Source of the DNA: Noviherbaspirillum cavernae
GTDB taxonomy: Bacteria > Pseudomonadota > Gammaproteobacteria > Burkholderiales > Burkholderiaceae_D
Assembly (NCBI RefSeq): GCF_003590875.1
Contig: NZ_QYUN01000002.1
Span: forward strand, 2,232,001 to 2,296,000
Direction: 5' to 3'
DNA length: 64,000 nt
Program-made: the position numbers and the translations under genes
Notes under the pieces: model-generated
Database searches by the model: none
The model's input: only the letters and a program-made list of their open reading frames with translations
What the model was told of the DNA's origin: nothing
Shown here: positions 1-11,527 of the stretch, piece after piece
Layout: each line of letters begins with the position of its first letter
Position numbering within the stretch: the first letter of the stretch is position 1

Positions 1-1857
1 GAGCCCCCCCCCCAGCAATCGCGCGCCACCGGCAAAGACAACTTCATTGATCCTGTCCATGTAATATTTTTGGTCGAGCAGCGTATAAATCGCGTGGAAT
101 TTGCTGTAGAACCAAGCTGGGACTTTCGGATTGACGAGATAGCAGTAATACGCCGAGACTACACCGGCCAAGGCAAGCATAAACGGCAAGGAGGTAAATC
201 CATGCAGAGCCATCGCCACCGCACCATGGAAGTGGTGAGCCAACTCTGTCATGGCAGGATGCGACTCGCCCACAAAGATCGCGCCTTTGAAGAAATCGCC
301 ATGCAGCATTGGGCCAATGGTCAGGAAACCGATCACCACTGATGGGATCGCCAGCAAAATCAGCGGGACGGTAACAACCCACGGGGCTTCATGCGGCTTT
401 TCGCCCGGCGCCAGTCCATGATGCTGCTCATCGCTGTGTTCGTCATGGCTGTGATCCTGATGTTCGTCGTGCGGTTTGCCAAAACGCTCCTCTCCGTGGA
501 ATACCAGGAAATACATGCGGAACGAATAAAAAGCGGTGACAAATACACCGGCCAAGACGGCAAAATTGGCGAATCCCGCGCCCGGCAAGTGAGTCTGGTG
601 CACTGCCTCGATAATGCTGTCCTTCGAGTAGAAGCCGGAAAAGAATGGCGTGCCGATCAATGCGAGCGAACCCAGTAATGACGTGATCCAGGTAATCGGC
701 ATGTATTTGCGCAAGCCGCCCATGTTCCGAATATCCTGATCGTGATGCATGCCGATGATCACTGCACCTGCCGCCAGGAACAGCAAGGCCTTGAAGAAGG
801 CGTGAGTCATCAAGTGAAACACGCCGATCGAATATGCGGAAGCACCCAATGCAACTGTCATATAGCCAAGCTGAGACAGGGTGGAATACGCCACTACGCG
901 CTTGATGTCATTCTGAATGATGCCAAGGAAGCCCATGAACAGGGCAGTGATGGAACCGATGACAAGCACGAACGACAAGGCAGTGTCGGACAACTCGAAG
1001 AGAGGTGACATGCGGGCGACCATGAAAATACCTGCTGTCACCATTGTCGCGGCGTGGATCAGTGCAGAGATCGGTGTCGGACCTTCCATTGAGTCAGGCA
1101 ACCACACATGCAGTGGAAACTGGGCCGATTTACCCATCGCCCCGATAAACAGGCAGATGCAGGCAACCGTCAGCAACATCCAATTCGAGCCGGGCAACAG
1201 CAGCGTGGCAAGCTGGTCCTTCCGGGCGAACACTTCCCCGTAATTCATGGAGCCGGCATATGCCAACAGCAAGCCGATTCCGAGAATGAAGCCGAAGTCG
1301 CCGACACGATTGACCAAAAATGCTTTCATGTTGGCGAAGATCGCGGTCGGTCGTGTGTACCAGAAACCAATCAACAAATAGGAAACCAGCCCGACTGCTT
1401 CCCAGCCAAAGAACAGCTGCAGGAAGTTATTGCTCATTACCAGCATGAGCATCGAGAAGGTAAAGAGCGAAATGTAGGAGAAAAAGCGGTTGTAACCCTC
1501 ATCGTCGGCCATGTAGCCGATGGTATAAATGTGCACCATCAGTGACACAAAGGTCACTACGCACATCATCATCGCGGTAAGGCTGTCAACCAGGAAGCCG
1601 ATTTCGAGCTTGATGCCGCCAACGTTCATCCACTCGTAGAGAGTGCCGTTATAGGTTGCGCCATCCATGACCGCCAGCAGTGTTTGGCACGAAATGATGA
1701 AGGCGATCAGCACCCCCAGTATCGTTACCGAATGTGACGCAGTGCGGCCGACCTTGTTGCCAAAGAACTTTGTACCAAACAGCCCTGCGATTGCAGAGCC
1801 CACCAGTGGTGCAAGTGGCACAGCCAAGAGAAGGTTAGGGTTGAGTTGCCCCGCCAT
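1..1857 (-). CDS. nuoL: NADH-quinone oxidoreductase subunit L, 3' end beyond the window
   Basis: Large antiporter-like membrane subunit of complex I, working in proton translocation. The open frame starts at ATG 1857 and runs through the left edge without a stop; 619 codons are visible, against about 650-700 for the family. The translation starts MAGQLNPNLLLAVPLAPLVG and is strongly hydrophobic throughout. It holds family landmarks such as GWEAVGLVSYLLIGF, the Lys region GKSAQFPLHVWLPDSMEGPTP and HAATMVTAGIF. A His/Asp/Glu-rich soluble stretch lies at about residues 461-486. It follows nuoK by 27 bp as the last visible gene of the operon; nuoM and nuoN are expected just outside. Confidence 0.96.
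   Translation of the reverse strand, partial: MAGQLNPNLLLAVPLAPLVGSAIAGLFGTKFFGNKVGRTASHSVTILGVLIAFIISCQTLLAVMDGATYNGTLYEWMNVGGIKLEIGFLVDSLTAMMMCVVTFVSLMVHIYTIGYMADDEGYNRFFSYISLFTFSMLMLVMSNNFLQLFFGWEAVGLVSYLLIGFWYTRPTAIFANMKAFLVNRVGDFGFILGIGLLLAYAGSMNYGEVFARKDQLATLLLPGSNWMLLTVACICLFIGAMGKSAQFPLHVWLPDSMEGPTPISALIHAATMVTAGIFMVARMSPLFELSDTALSFVLVIGSITALFMGFLGIIQNDIKRVVAYSTLSQLGYMTVALGASAYSIGVFHLMTHAFFKALLFLAAGAVIIGMHHDQDIRNMGGLRKYMPITWITSLLGSLALIGTPFFSGFYSKDSIIEAVHQTHLPGAGFANFAVLAGVFVTAFYSFRMYFLVFHGEERFGKPHDEHQDHSHDEHSDEQHHGLAPGEKPHEAPWVVTVPLILLAIPSVVIGFLTIGPMLHGDFFKGAIFVGESHPAMTELAHHFHGAVAMALHGFTSLPFMLALAGVVSAYYCYLVNPKVPAWFYSKFHAIYTLLDQKYYMDRINEVVFAGGARLLGGGL
4..13. repeat. Run of ten C (ten G on the coding strand) inside nuoL
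   Basis: Ten identical bases in a row encode Gly-Gly-Gly plus part of the next codon of nuoL. The reading frame through it is consistent with NuoL, so the length looks right. Such tracts are prone to slippage in replication and in sequencing. Confidence 0.8.
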
Positions 1858-1884
1858 AGTGGACCTTAACGTTATTTTTTGTAG

Positions 1885-2193
1885 TTAACCCTTGAGACTG
1901 TCGAGATCTTCGACATTGATGGTGTCCAGATTACGGAACAAAACCACCAGAATGGCGAGACCGATTGCGGATTCCGCAGCAGCCACAGTAAGGATGAAGA
2001 AAACGAAAATCTGCCCGGCAGCATCCCCCAGGTAATGGGAAAACGCGACGAAATTCATGTTGACAGCCAACAGCATCAATTCGATTGCCATCAACAAGAT
2101 GATGATGTTCTTCCGGTTCAGAAAAATACCGACCACTGAAATGGCGAACAGGATTGCGCCGAGAATCAGATAATGTGCGAGCGACAGGACCAC
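1885..2193 (-). CDS. nuoK: NADH-quinone oxidoreductase subunit K
   Basis: Small membrane subunit of complex I, part of the proton path between the quinone site and the antiporter-like subunits. It has 102 residues, the usual length, with three predicted membrane helices. The two buried glutamates typical of NuoK are visible at residue 38 (in [11 protein letters not shown]) and residue 74 (in [11 protein letters not shown]). It sits 12 bp downstream of nuoJ and 27 bp upstream of nuoL in the operon. Confidence 0.97.
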   Translation of the reverse strand: MVLSLAHYLILGAILFAISVVGIFLNRKNIIILLMAIELMLLAVNMNFVAFSHYLGDAAGQIFVFFILTVAAAESAIGLAILVVLFRNLDTINVEDLDSLKG

Positions 2194-2205
2194 GTATGCT
2201 CTCCC

Positions 2206-2850
2206 TTATTTTTGCTCCGCTGTCGATGCAGCGGATGTTGCGTTGCCATTTGCCCGCTCGGACTCGGCCCTCATGCTGACAATGCGAATGCGGTCATTGC
2301 GTTTGACCTTGACGGCGGCGGCCGGATCAAAATACTTGATGTCCTTGCGGCGGCGCAGAGTCAGCGCGACAGCAGCAACAATCGCGACCAGCAACACGAC
2401 AGCAGCGATCTCAAATGCGAACACATACTGCGTATAGATCAGCTTGCCCAGTTCCTTGGTATTGCCGATATTCGCAGACGCTGCCGGAATCTGCGCGTCG
2501 AGTGCCCAGAATCCGTGCAACAGCACGGCCGCCATCTCAAGTACGATGACTACCCCGATTGTCGCCGCAAGAGGGAAATACCCCCAGAATCCCTCACGCA
2601 TCTTGTCAATATTAATATCCAGCATCATGACGACAAACAGGAACAGCACCATTACCGCTCCAACATAAACCAGTACCAGCACGATGGCGAGGAACTCGGC
2701 CTTCAGCAATAACCAGATGGCAGCCGCTGAAAAGAACGACAGCACCAGAAACAGTGCGGCATGGACCGGATTGCGATCCGTGATTACACGCGTTGCGGCG
2801 AGAACAAGAATCACCGAGAACGCGTAGAACAAGGCAGTTTTAAATTCCAT
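2206..2850 (-). CDS. nuoJ: NADH-quinone oxidoreductase subunit J
   Basis: Membrane subunit of complex I in the proton-translocating arm. It has 214 residues with about five hydrophobic segments. The family signature around residues 55-75 (EFLAIVLVLVYVGAVMVLFL) is present. The C-terminal 30 or so residues are polar and alanine/glutamate-rich, a tail longer than in E. coli and of unclear role. It lies 45 bp downstream of nuoI and 12 bp upstream of nuoK. Confidence 0.96.
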   Translation of the reverse strand: MEFKTALFYAFSVILVLAATRVITDRNPVHAALFLVLSFFSAAAIWLLLKAEFLAIVLVLVYVGAVMVLFLFVVMMLDINIDKMREGFWGYFPLAATIGVVIVLEMAAVLLHGFWALDAQIPAASANIGNTKELGKLIYTQYVFAFEIAAVVLLVAIVAAVALTLRRRKDIKYFDPAAAVKVKRNDRIRIVSMRAESERANGNATSAASTAEQK

Positions 2851-2895
2851 AATGGACCATTAAAGACGACTGGCTGCGGACTGGATTTGGCAGAA

Positions 2896-3384
2896 TTAGC
2901 GATACGGTGCATCAGCGGCGCGCGCAGCCGCGATTTCCTTCTCATAGCGATCGCCTACAGCCAGCAACATCTCCTTGGTGTAGTAAAGATCACCACGTTT
3001 TTCACCGTGATATTCCAGAGTATTCGTCTCGACAATCGAATCGACAGGACACGATTCCTCGCAAAACCCACAAAAAATACATTTGGTCAAATCGATGTCG
3101 TAGCGCGTCGTACGGCGAGTCCCATCATCGCGCTGCTCGGATTCGATGGTAATGGCCAATGCCGGGCAAACTGCCTCGCACAATTTGCAGGCAATGCAAC
3201 GCTCTTCCCCATTCGGATAGCGACGCAGTGCATGCAGACCGCGGAAACGTGGCGACAGCGGAGTCTTTTCTTCCGGGAATTGCACTGTGATCTTGCGCGC
3301 GAACATGTACCGGCCGGTCAACGCAAGACCTTTGAGCAGCTCTCGGAGCATCAAGCTGCCGAAGAAATCTTTAATGGCTTCCAT
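2896..3384 (-). CDS. nuoI: NADH-quinone oxidoreductase subunit I (two [4Fe-4S] clusters)
   Basis: Peripheral-arm ferredoxin-like subunit carrying clusters N6a and N6b, which pass electrons towards NuoB. The 162-residue protein has two complete CxxCxxCxxxCP motifs: Cys63, 66, 69, 73 and Cys102, 105, 108, 112. The start [13 protein letters not shown] has an AGAGG-like ribosome binding site upstream. It is followed 45 bp later by nuoJ and lies 21 bp after nuoH. Confidence 0.97.
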   Translation of the reverse strand: MEAIKDFFGSLMLRELLKGLALTGRYMFARKITVQFPEEKTPLSPRFRGLHALRRYPNGEERCIACKLCEAVCPALAITIESEQRDDGTRRTTRYDIDLTKCIFCGFCEESCPVDSIVETNTLEYHGEKRGDLYYTKEMLLAVGDRYEKEIAAARAADAPYR

Positions 3385-3405
3385 TTGCTATAAGCCTCTT
3401 TAACT

Positions 3406-4476
3406 TTACTTCCAAATATTCCAAGGTGTCTGAATCCAGATGGCCACGATCAGCAGATAGGCCAGCGTAAGCGGAATAAACACTTTCCAGCCCAAGCGCA
3501 TGATCTGGTCATATCGATAGCGCGGGAACGAAGCACGCGCCCAGATAAACAACGACACAACAAAGAACGTCTTGATTCCCAGCCAGATCCAGCCCGGGAT
3601 CCAATCAAGGAAAGCCACCGGCGCAGCCCAACCGCCAAGGAACATCAAGGACGCCAAGGCGGATATCAGAATCATGTTGGCGTACTCCGCGAGGAAGAAC
3701 ATCGCGAACGACATGCCGGAATACTCCACCATATGGCCAGCCACAATTTCCGACTCCCCCTCTACAACGTCGAACGGATGACGATTCGTTTCGGCAATTC
3801 CGGAGATGACGTAGATCACAAAAATTGGCAGCAAGGGCAGCCAATTCCACGACAGGAAAGTCAGGCCTATGCTCGCGAAATGGCCTGTATTTTGTGCCAT
3901 GACGATATCCGTGAGATTGAGGCTGCCCGATACCATCAGCACAATCACCAGAGCGAAACCCATCGCGATTTCATAAGAAACCATCTGAGCCGATGCGCGC
4001 ATCGCTCCCAGAAATGCATATTTCGAGTTCGACGCCCAACCGGCAATGATCACGCCATAGACTTCCATCGAGGTGATCGCCATCACGAACAGCAAGCCGG
4101 CATTGACATTGGCCAGCACCCGGTCGGGTCCGAAAGGCACGACAGCCCACGCCGCAAGTGCTGGCATGATCGTCATGATCGGAGCGATAACGAACAAGGC
4201 TTTGTTGGCGCGCGCCGGTATAACAATTTCCTTCAGCAGCAACTTCAATGCATCGGCAACCGGCTGCAGCAAGCCGGCTGGACCCACGCGATTCGGCCCG
4301 AGACGAATATGCATCCAACCAATCATCTTGCGTTCCCACAGCGTCAGGTATGCAACGCACCCCATCAATGGCAACACGACGGCGACAATCTTTACCAGAT
4401 TCCAGACCAGTGGCCAGAGAAAACCGAACCAGCTTTGTCCGGTTGCATGTATCGTCGCAAACATTTGGTCCATCAT
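3406..4476 (-). CDS. nuoH: NADH-quinone oxidoreductase subunit H
   Basis: Membrane subunit forming the quinone chamber at the junction of the two arms of complex I. It has 356 residues and about eight or nine membrane segments. Conserved loops are visible: [19 protein letters not shown] near residue 50, and the acidic loop [20 protein letters not shown] near residue 230. Its ATG overlaps the nuoG stop by 4 bp, indicating translational coupling. Confidence 0.97.
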   Translation of the reverse strand: MMDQMFATIHATGQSWFGFLWPLVWNLVKIVAVVLPLMGCVAYLTLWERKMIGWMHIRLGPNRVGPAGLLQPVADALKLLLKEIVIPARANKALFVIAPIMTIMPALAAWAVVPFGPDRVLANVNAGLLFVMAITSMEVYGVIIAGWASNSKYAFLGAMRASAQMVSYEIAMGFALVIVLMVSGSLNLTDIVMAQNTGHFASIGLTFLSWNWLPLLPIFVIYVISGIAETNRHPFDVVEGESEIVAGHMVEYSGMSFAMFFLAEYANMILISALASLMFLGGWAAPVAFLDWIPGWIWLGIKTFFVVSLFIWARASFPRYRYDQIMRLGWKVFIPLTLAYLLIVAIWIQTPWNIWK

Positions 4477-6812
4477 GCTTTCTCCACACTGATTGGACCA
4501 AACATCGCGCCCAGGCTTGCTGTCGAAGCATGAGCTGCCGCCAGGCGAACCACATTCTCAGGCAATTGGCTATCGACAGCAGCGATCAGGATCGCCTTGC
4601 CCTGCCCTTGTGACACGCTTACTGAAACGCCGTCAGCGACGCCAAGCCTTTCCGCCAAGACTGAGGACATCCAGACTTTCGGTGCCTGCGCATCGACTGT
4701 CTGCTGCAAGGCATCTGCACGTCGGACAATGGCATCGCTGGCGTAGATTGGAACGTCCGCAAGGCGTTCCAAGGCGCCGTCGTTCGCAATCATCGAAACC
4801 GCCTGCGGGTGAATATCGACAATGTTGTTCAAATGGCCGGTGAGATCGAAATCCGTGATGGATTGGGTGCCAAGCACTTCGTTGCGAATGGCTTCCGAGG
4901 TTTCGAAATCAAAACCTTCCAAGCCAAGCAGATTTCCAAGCACGCGAAGCACTTTCCACGCGGGACGCGTTTCAGCCAAGGGCTTGACGCTGCCGTTAAA
5001 GCTCTGAATGCGTCCCTCTGCATTAACAAACGTGCCGGAAGTCTCCGAGAATGGCGCGATCGGCAACAAGACATCCGCGTAATCCAACCCGTGTTTGAAA
5101 GGTGAAAGCGCTACTACCATCTCGGCCTGATCGAGGGCAGCGCGTGCTACCGCCGGATTGAACGTATCCAACTCCGGTTCCGCATGGAGCAAAAGGTATG
5201 CTTTGCGAGGTTGAGCAAATGCCGCCAACGCATTGGCACCCGTATGGGGAATTGCATTCGCCATATAACCGCCGACCGCATTCGCGCCTTCGGTGAGATA
5301 ACCGAACTTGGCATCCGTGTTCTGCGCAATCCATTGAGCAGCAGCATGCAGCTGCGATGCCTGTGGATGCCGGGCTGCAGCATTACCGAGCAAAACAGCT
5401 TTGGTACCACCGGAAAGCAGATTTGCCGCGACCTGCCCGGCTTCCACAGATGGTTCGATGTGTTCAAAGCCTGCCGGCACCGACATCCCTTTTGCCCGCG
5501 CCACGGCAACTATCACTTGCGCCAGGACAGACAACCATGTGGATGGCGCTTGAATCATCTTGCCGGCAAGCGGCATCAACAAATCGTCATCTGCGCCATG
5601 CAAGACACTGACCTTGGCCCCGCGCTTCACTGCCTGTCGCAAGCGCGCAGCCAGCAATGGTTGTTCTTTGCGCAGGAAGGAGCCGATTACGAACACCTGT
5701 TTCAGCTGCGAAAACTCCCGAACCGACATGCCCAACCACGGCGTTATCTTGCCGTCGAGTGCAAAGTCGGATTGACGCAAGCGAAAATCGATATTGTCGG
5801 AACCAAGACCTCGCACCATTTTCTGCAGAAGCACAAGCTCTTCCAATGTGGAATATGGAGTGGCGAGTGCAGCAATTGCATCTGCGCCATGCTCATGGCG
5901 GATATTCTTCAAACCGTGCGCAACATATTCGAGGGCGGTCTGCCAATCGGTTTCCTGCCATTGACCGCCCTGCTTGATCATCGGCGTGGTCAAGCGAGCA
6001 TCGCTGTTCAGCCCTTCGTAGGAAAACCGGTCACGATCCGACAGCCAGCACTCGTTGACCGCTTCATTCTCCAGCGGCAGTACTCGCATTACCTTGCCAG
6101 CCTTGACCTGTACAATCAAATTCGACCCAAGACTGTCATGCGGGCTTACTGATTTGCGACGCGACAATTCCCATGTCCGGGCACTGTAACGGAAGGGTTT
6201 CGATGTCAGCGCTCCTACCGGACACAGGTCGATCATATTCCCCGAAAGCTCGGAATTGACCGTCTTGTCGACGAATGTGGTGATCTCCGAATGCTCGCCG
6301 CGATTGAGCATCCCGAATTCCATGACGCCGGCAATCTCCTGGCCAAATCGGACACAACGGGTGCAATGGATGCAGCGGCTCATTTCGTTCATCGAAATGA
6401 GCGGACCAGCATCCTTGGGAGGCACAACGCGCTTTTCCTCTTCATAACGAGACGACGATGGGCCGTAACCAACAGCGAGGTCCTGTAGTTGGCATTCCCC
6501 TCCCTGGTCGCAGATCGGGCAATCGAGAGGATGGTTAATCAGCAGGAATTCCATCACCCCTTTTTGCGCCTTCACTGCCTTCTCACTATTGGAGCGCACC
6601 ACCATGCCAGCTGTTACTGGTGTGGCACAAGCAGGAAGAGGTTTCGGAGCCTTCTCGACTTCAACCAGGCACATACGGCAGTTGGCCGCAATGGATAGCT
6701 TCTTGTGGTAGCAAAAATGCGGAATATAGGTGCCGAGCTTGTTGGCAGCGTCCATCACCATGCTGCCTTCCTGCACTTCGACTTTTTTGCCGTCTATTTC
6801 GATTTCAACCAT
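4473..6812 (-). CDS. nuoG: NADH-quinone oxidoreductase subunit G
   Basis: Largest peripheral subunit of complex I (779 residues), carrying several Fe-S clusters between NuoF and NuoI. The N-terminal [2Fe-2S] ligands are Cys34, 45, 48 and 62. Next come the His/Cys segment with [18 protein letters not shown] and the [16 protein letters not shown] [4Fe-4S] motif. The C-terminal two thirds is a molybdopterin-oxidoreductase-like domain, degenerate as is usual for NuoG. It overlaps nuoH by 4 bp. The 84-bp gap to nuoF is one of the longest gaps inside the operon. Confidence 0.97.
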   Translation of the reverse strand: MVEIEIDGKKVEVQEGSMVMDAANKLGTYIPHFCYHKKLSIAANCRMCLVEVEKAPKPLPACATPVTAGMVVRSNSEKAVKAQKGVMEFLLINHPLDCPICDQGGECQLQDLAVGYGPSSSRYEEEKRVVPPKDAGPLISMNEMSRCIHCTRCVRFGQEIAGVMEFGMLNRGEHSEITTFVDKTVNSELSGNMIDLCPVGALTSKPFRYSARTWELSRRKSVSPHDSLGSNLIVQVKAGKVMRVLPLENEAVNECWLSDRDRFSYEGLNSDARLTTPMIKQGGQWQETDWQTALEYVAHGLKNIRHEHGADAIAALATPYSTLEELVLLQKMVRGLGSDNIDFRLRQSDFALDGKITPWLGMSVREFSQLKQVFVIGSFLRKEQPLLAARLRQAVKRGAKVSVLHGADDDLLMPLAGKMIQAPSTWLSVLAQVIVAVARAKGMSVPAGFEHIEPSVEAGQVAANLLSGGTKAVLLGNAAARHPQASQLHAAAQWIAQNTDAKFGYLTEGANAVGGYMANAIPHTGANALAAFAQPRKAYLLLHAEPELDTFNPAVARAALDQAEMVVALSPFKHGLDYADVLLPIAPFSETSGTFVNAEGRIQSFNGSVKPLAETRPAWKVLRVLGNLLGLEGFDFETSEAIRNEVLGTQSITDFDLTGHLNNIVDIHPQAVSMIANDGALERLADVPIYASDAIVRRADALQQTVDAQAPKVWMSSVLAERLGVADGVSVSVSQGQGKAILIAAVDSQLPENVVRLAAAHASTASLGAMFGPISVEKA

Positions 6813-6896
6813 GGCTTCTTGCCCAAGTATTTGTAGGGTGCGTCGGGCGCACCGTTTAAAAGCTGCTTGCAGTGCGCGCCTTGCACCGCAATTCCA

Positions 6897-8192
6897 TCAG
6901 ACGTACGCCGGCACGATACAGCGCTTGTGTTTGATGTGATGCTCAAACTCTTCACGGAAATTCTTGATCATGGCACGCACCGGCATCGCGGCAGCGTCTC
7001 CCAACGCGCAAATCGTGCGGCCCTGAATGTTGTCCGCGATCGAGTTCAGCATGTCCAGATCATCCTCGCGACCTTGCCCGTGTTCAATTCTATGAACCAT
7101 CCGATACAGCCAGCCCGTGCCTTCACGGCATGGCGTGCACTGGCCACAGGATTCTTCGAAGTAGAAGTACGACAAACGCAGCAAGGATTTGACCATGCAG
7201 CGAGTTTCATCCATCACGATCACTGCACCGGATCCAAGCATTGAGCCGGCCTTTGCGATCGAGTCGTAATCCATATCGGTCGCCATCATCACATCACCGG
7301 TAAGCACCGGCATCGATGAACCGCCCGGGATCACAGCTTTGATCTTTTTACCATCGCGCATACCGCCGGCCAGTTCTAGCAGCTTGGCAAATGGAGTTCC
7401 AAGTGGAACTTCATAATTGCCAGGTTTCGCGACGTCACCCGACATCGAAAAAATCTTGGTACCACCGTTATTCGGTTTTCCAAGCGCGGCATAGGCCTCA
7501 CCACCCATGCGCATCACAAAGGGAACAGCGGCGAAAGTTTCTGTGTTATTGATGGTAGTCGGCTTGCCGTACAAACCATAGCTGGCCGGGAATGGCGGTT
7601 TGAAGCGCGGCTGCCCTTTCTTTCCTTCCAGCGACTCCAGCAGTGCGGTTTCTTCACCGCAGATATACGCACCGTAACCATGGAACGCATGCAACTGGAA
7701 ATTAAAGTCACTGCCCATGATCCTGTCACCAAGGAAACCAGCAGCACGAGCCTCTTCCAGCGCTTGTTCAAAGCGATCGTACTCTGCCCAGACTTCGCCG
7801 TGGATATAGTTGTACCCGACAGTGATACCCATCGCATACGCACCGATTGCCATGCCTTCGATCAGCGCGTGCGGGTTGTAGCGAATGATGTCTCGGTCCT
7901 TGAACGTGCCTGGCTCGCCTTCATCCGTATTACAGACCAGATATTTTTGACCGGGGAACTGACGCGGCATGAAACTCCATTTCAAGCCAGTCGGAAAACC
8001 CGCACCGCCACGACCACGCAAGGATGACGCCTTCAGTTCCGCGATGACTTGTTCGGGCGTGATTTTTTCATTCAGAATCCGCTTAAGCGCTTCATAGCCG
8101 CCACGCTTGACGTAGTCTGCCAAATGCCAATTGCTGCCATCAAGGTCCGCAAGAATCAGAGGATTGATGTGCCGATCATGCAGACAAGTCAT
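6897..8192 (-). CDS. nuoF: NADH-quinone oxidoreductase subunit F
   Basis: NADH-binding flavoprotein of complex I, holding FMN and a [4Fe-4S] cluster (N3). It has 431 residues. The Gly-rich nucleotide-binding segment [15 protein letters not shown] lies near residue 60. The cluster motif [13 protein letters not shown] lies near residue 350, with a further Cys about 40 residues on ([14 protein letters not shown]). The ATG overlaps the nuoE stop (ATGA), so translation is probably coupled. Confidence 0.97.
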   Translation of the reverse strand: MTCLHDRHINPLILADLDGSNWHLADYVKRGGYEALKRILNEKITPEQVIAELKASSLRGRGGAGFPTGLKWSFMPRQFPGQKYLVCNTDEGEPGTFKDRDIIRYNPHALIEGMAIGAYAMGITVGYNYIHGEVWAEYDRFEQALEEARAAGFLGDRIMGSDFNFQLHAFHGYGAYICGEETALLESLEGKKGQPRFKPPFPASYGLYGKPTTINNTETFAAVPFVMRMGGEAYAALGKPNNGGTKIFSMSGDVAKPGNYEVPLGTPFAKLLELAGGMRDGKKIKAVIPGGSSMPVLTGDVMMATDMDYDSIAKAGSMLGSGAVIVMDETRCMVKSLLRLSYFYFEESCGQCTPCREGTGWLYRMVHRIEHGQGREDDLDMLNSIADNIQGRTICALGDAAAMPVRAMIKNFREEFEHHIKHKRCIVPAYV

Positions 8193-8668
8193 TTCTTCAA
8201 CTCCTCTACCAGCGCATCCACTTTTTCGTTAGACATGAAGCTGCACATTCGCTTGTTGTTGACCAACATGACCGGCGCATCACCACAGGCTCCCATGCAT
8301 TCACCTTCAATCAAGGTAAATTGACCATCCGACGTGGTTTCCTTGTAATCAATTCCAAGCTTTTGCTTCAGGTAGTGAGCAGCTTTTTCCCCACCGGATA
8401 GCACGCACGGCAGATTAGTGCAAACAGAAATCTTGTACTTTCCGACCGGCTTCGTGTTGTACATGTTGTAGAAAGTCGCGACCTCTTGCACCGCAATAGC
8501 GGTCATGCCGAGATAATCTGCCACATCCTGCAATACCTCTGGAGCCAGCCAGCCCTTCTCATCCTGAGCAATGGCAAGTGCTGCCATCACGGCGGATTGC
8601 TTTTGGTCTGCGGGGAATTTCGCGAGTTCGCGATCGATCTTCTTGTAAGCCTGCTCTGATAACAGCAT
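8189..8668 (-). CDS. nuoE: NADH-quinone oxidoreductase subunit E
   Basis: Thioredoxin-fold subunit with the N1a [2Fe-2S] cluster, partner of NuoF. It is 159 residues long. The four cluster ligands Cys83, Cys88, Cys124 and Cys128 are present in the standard pattern (CTNLPC and GECMGAC). It lies 28 bp after nuoD and overlaps nuoF by 4 bp. Confidence 0.97.
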   Translation of the reverse strand: MLLSEQAYKKIDRELAKFPADQKQSAVMAALAIAQDEKGWLAPEVLQDVADYLGMTAIAVQEVATFYNMYNTKPVGKYKISVCTNLPCVLSGGEKAAHYLKQKLGIDYKETTSDGQFTLIEGECMGACGDAPVMLVNNKRMCSFMSNEKVDALVEELKK

Positions 8669-8696
8669 TGTTTATGCCTCAAATATCAACACGCAC

Positions 8697-9950
8697 TTAG
8701 CGATCAATCTCGCCAAACACGATATCCTGCGTGCCGATGATTGTTACGGCATCAGCGATCATGTGACCTTTCGCCATTTCATCCAGCCCTTGCAAATGCG
8801 GGAAACCTGGCGCACGAATCTTCACCCGATAGGGTTTGTTGGCCCCATCCGAAATCAGATAGATGCCAAACTCGCCCTTCGGATGTTCGACTGCTGCGTA
8901 AGCTTCGCCCGGCGGCACATGGAATCCTTCGGAAAAGAGCTTGAAGTGGTGGATCAGCTCTTCCATGTTCGACTTCATGTTCACTCGTGAAGGCGGTGCG
9001 ATTTTATGGTTGTCTGTCATGACAGGACCGGGATTGTTACGCAGCCATTCGATGCATTGCTTGATGATGCGGTTTGACTGACGCATTTCCTCGACTCGAA
9101 CCAAATAACGGTCGTAGCAATCACCATTCACGCCAACCGGAATATCGAAGTCGAGCAAATCGTAGACTTCATATGGCTGCTTCTTGCGCAAGTCCCATTC
9201 AATCCCGGAACCACGCAGCATCGGCCCGGTAAAGCCCATTGCCTTTGCACGCTCCGGGGAAACAACTCCGATTCCGACAAGGCGCTGTTTCCAGATACGG
9301 TTATCAGTCAACAGCGTCTCATATTCATCGACATAGGTCGGGAAGCGATTGGTGAAATCTTCAATGAAGTCGAGCAACGACCCCTGCCGATTCTCATTGA
9401 GCTGCCTGATTGCCTTTTCGCTGCGCACCGATGATGCCTTGTATTGCGGCATTGAATCCGGCAAATCCCGATAAACGCCACCAGGACGGTAGTATGCTGC
9501 ATGCATGCGCGCACCGGAAACCGCCTCATAGCAATCCATCAAATCTTCACGCTCACGGAATGCATAGAGAAACACCGCCATCGCACCCACGTCCAATCCA
9601 TGCGCCCCGATCCACAAGAGGTGATTCAAGATACGGGTAATTTCATCGAACATCACCCGGATGTATTGAGCGCGCAGGGGCACTTCCAATCCAAGCAATT
9701 TCTCGATCGCCAATACATAGCCGTGCTCGTTGCACATCATCGACACATAGTCGAGACGGTCCATGTACGGCACGGATTGGAGATAGGTTTTTTGTTCGGC
9801 CAGCTTCTCGGTTGCACGATGCAGAAGGCCTATGTGCGGGTCGGCACGCTGGATAACTTCGCCATCAAGTTCCAAAACGAGACGCAGCACACCATGTGCA
9901 GCCGGATGCTGCGGGCCAAAGTTAAGCGTGTAGTTCTTTATCTCAGCCAT
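8697..9950 (-). CDS. nuoD: NADH-quinone oxidoreductase subunit D
   Basis: 49-kDa-type subunit forming the quinone-reduction site with NuoB. It has 417 residues and is a separate protein, not the NuoCD fusion of E. coli. Conserved segments include [20 protein letters not shown] at residues 11-30, [12 protein letters not shown] and the C-terminal DIVFGEIDR. Start and stop codons of nuoC and nuoD share one base at 9950. Confidence 0.98.
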   Translation of the reverse strand: MAEIKNYTLNFGPQHPAAHGVLRLVLELDGEVIQRADPHIGLLHRATEKLAEQKTYLQSVPYMDRLDYVSMMCNEHGYVLAIEKLLGLEVPLRAQYIRVMFDEITRILNHLLWIGAHGLDVGAMAVFLYAFREREDLMDCYEAVSGARMHAAYYRPGGVYRDLPDSMPQYKASSVRSEKAIRQLNENRQGSLLDFIEDFTNRFPTYVDEYETLLTDNRIWKQRLVGIGVVSPERAKAMGFTGPMLRGSGIEWDLRKKQPYEVYDLLDFDIPVGVNGDCYDRYLVRVEEMRQSNRIIKQCIEWLRNNPGPVMTDNHKIAPPSRVNMKSNMEELIHHFKLFSEGFHVPPGEAYAAVEHPKGEFGIYLISDGANKPYRVKIRAPGFPHLQGLDEMAKGHMIADAVTIIGTQDIVFGEIDR

Positions 9951-10546
9951 TATTTCATCCCGTACTGTTCTTCACGAATCACACGTGGCGTGATTTCGCG
10001 CGGCTCGATTGTTACGGGCTGATAAATCACTCGTCTTTGCTCAGGGTCGTACCGCATCTCGACATATCCTGACACCGGAAAATCCTTGCGGAATGGATGA
10101 CCGATGAAACCGTAGTCGGTCAAGATACGACGCAAGTCGTTGTGACCTTTAAACAAAATGCCAAAAAAATCGAACGCCTCACGCTCATACCAGTTAGCAG
10201 CCGGCCAGATATCCGTTACGGAAGCCACCACAGGAATCTCGTCATCCGGCGCAAAAACACGAACCCGCAGACGCCAGTTGTGCTCGATTGAAAGCAGATG
10301 AGAAACGACCGCAAAGCGCGAACCTTCCCAAGCACCATCGGCATAGGTCGAATAATCAACCCCGCACAAATCAATCAACTCTTCGAAACGAAAATCACCG
10401 TGATCGCGCAATACACGCATCGCTGAAAGGTAATCGGCCGAAGTCACCACGACAGTCACTTCGTCCAATGCGATCACCAAGCTCTGAATGTAATCGCCAA
10501 GCACATTGCGAAGTGCCGCTTCAAGGTTTGCAAGTTTTGTCGTCAT
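9950..10546 (-). CDS. nuoC: NADH-quinone oxidoreductase subunit C
   Basis: 30-kDa-type subunit of the peripheral arm. It has 198 residues, with the family signature ERE.FD.FGI..GH visible as [20 protein letters not shown], then [19 protein letters not shown]. It is separate from nuoD, as in other betaproteobacteria. It lies 23 bp after nuoB. Confidence 0.97.
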   Translation of the reverse strand: MTTKLANLEAALRNVLGDYIQSLVIALDEVTVVVTSADYLSAMRVLRDHGDFRFEELIDLCGVDYSTYADGAWEGSRFAVVSHLLSIEHNWRLRVRVFAPDDEIPVVASVTDIWPAANWYEREAFDFFGILFKGHNDLRRILTDYGFIGHPFRKDFPVSGYVEMRYDPEQRRVIYQPVTIEPREITPRVIREEQYGMK

Positions 10547-10569
10547 ATTCTCTTTACCAATCCGCCCAA

Positions 10570-11046
10570 TCAGCGCGCGATGGTATTGGTACGCCGGATC
10601 TTGGTCTGCAATTGCATGATTCCGTACAACAGCGCCTCAGCGGTAGGCGGGCACCCCGGCACGTAGACATCAACGGGAACAATCCGATCGCAACCACGCA
10701 CAACGGAATAGGAGTAGTGATAATAGCCGCCGCCATTGGCGCATGAGCCCATCGAGATCACCCAGCGAGGCTCGGCCATCTGGTCGTACACCTTGCGCAA
10801 AGCCGGAGCCATTTTATTGCACAATGTGCCGGCAACAATCATCACATCCGACTGACGCGGAGATGGGCGAAAAACGATACCGAAGCGATCCAGGTCATAA
10901 CGTGCTGCGCCGGCATGCATCATCTCGACTGCGCAGCAGGCCAAACCAAACGTCATAGGCCACAGCGAACCGGTACGCGTCCAATTGATCAACTTGTCTG
11001 CCGTCGTGGTAATAAAACCTTCGTTCAATACGCCTTCAATTGACAT
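10570..11046 (-). CDS. nuoB: NADH-quinone oxidoreductase subunit B
   Basis: Holds the terminal N2 [4Fe-4S] cluster that reduces quinone. It has 158 residues; the tandem cysteines 37-38 ([10 protein letters not shown]), Cys102 ([15 protein letters not shown]) and Cys132 ([12 protein letters not shown]) are all present. It lies 3 bp after nuoA. Confidence 0.98.
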   Translation of the reverse strand: MSIEGVLNEGFITTTADKLINWTRTGSLWPMTFGLACCAVEMMHAGAARYDLDRFGIVFRPSPRQSDVMIVAGTLCNKMAPALRKVYDQMAEPRWVISMGSCANGGGYYHYSYSVVRGCDRIVPVDVYVPGCPPTAEALLYGIMQLQTKIRRTNTIAR

Positions 11047-11049
11047 GAA

Positions 11050-11409
11050 TCACTCCCAATCCAGGGCACCTTTTTTCCAGATATACCAAAAACCAACAAC
11101 GAACTCGGCAATGAATACCAACATCGTTATGAATCCCATCCACCCCAGATCGCGCATTGCGACGCCCCACGGGAAGAAAAAAGCCGTTTCCAGATCGAAC
11201 AGGATAAATAAAATGGCGACAAGGTAGTAGCGCACGTCGAACTTCATCCGGGCATCCTCAAACGCCTCGAAACCGCACTCATACGGCGAAAGCTTTTCAA
11301 CGTCCGGCTTGTGCGGAGCAAGGATGCGCCCAAGGACCTGAGGCACGACACCCACCCCTATACCGACAAGAATGAATAGAAGGATGGGGAAATAGTTTTC
11401 GAGGTTCAC
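11050..11409 (-). CDS. nuoA: NADH-quinone oxidoreductase subunit A
   Basis: Small membrane subunit of complex I at the arm junction. GTG 11409 is chosen as the start because it gives [12 protein letters not shown] and 119 residues, the family norm. A longer frame to 11469 would add 20 unconserved residues and reach the terminator region. The conserved loop [20 protein letters not shown] and three hydrophobic segments are present. No clear Shine-Dalgarno precedes the GTG. It is the first gene of the nuo operon, and its promoter should lie in the 75 bp between it and the tRNA terminator. Confidence 0.93.
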   Translation of the reverse strand: MNLENYFPILLFILVGIGVGVVPQVLGRILAPHKPDVEKLSPYECGFEAFEDARMKFDVRYYLVAILFILFDLETAFFFPWGVAMRDLGWMGFITMLVFIAEFVVGFWYIWKKGALDWE

Positions 11410-11483
11410 GGTTAAGCGCAGATATGTTGAACGGTTAGCCGCATGATTTGCAAAACAGACGCAAACCAAACGACAGCCCTCGA

Positions 11484-11520
11484 TAAAAAGCCAGCTTAGG
11501 CAAACCCCTTGCTGGCTTTC
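11484..11520 (-). terminator. Intrinsic terminator after tRNA-Leu
   Basis: A 9-bp stem (AAAGCCAGC / GCTGGCTTT) with a 15-base loop is followed on the minus strand by five T. It lies 8 bp past the tRNA 3' end. It should end the tpiA-secG-tRNA transcript and separate it from nuoA. Confidence 0.8.
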
Positions 11521-11527
11521 TTCTTGT

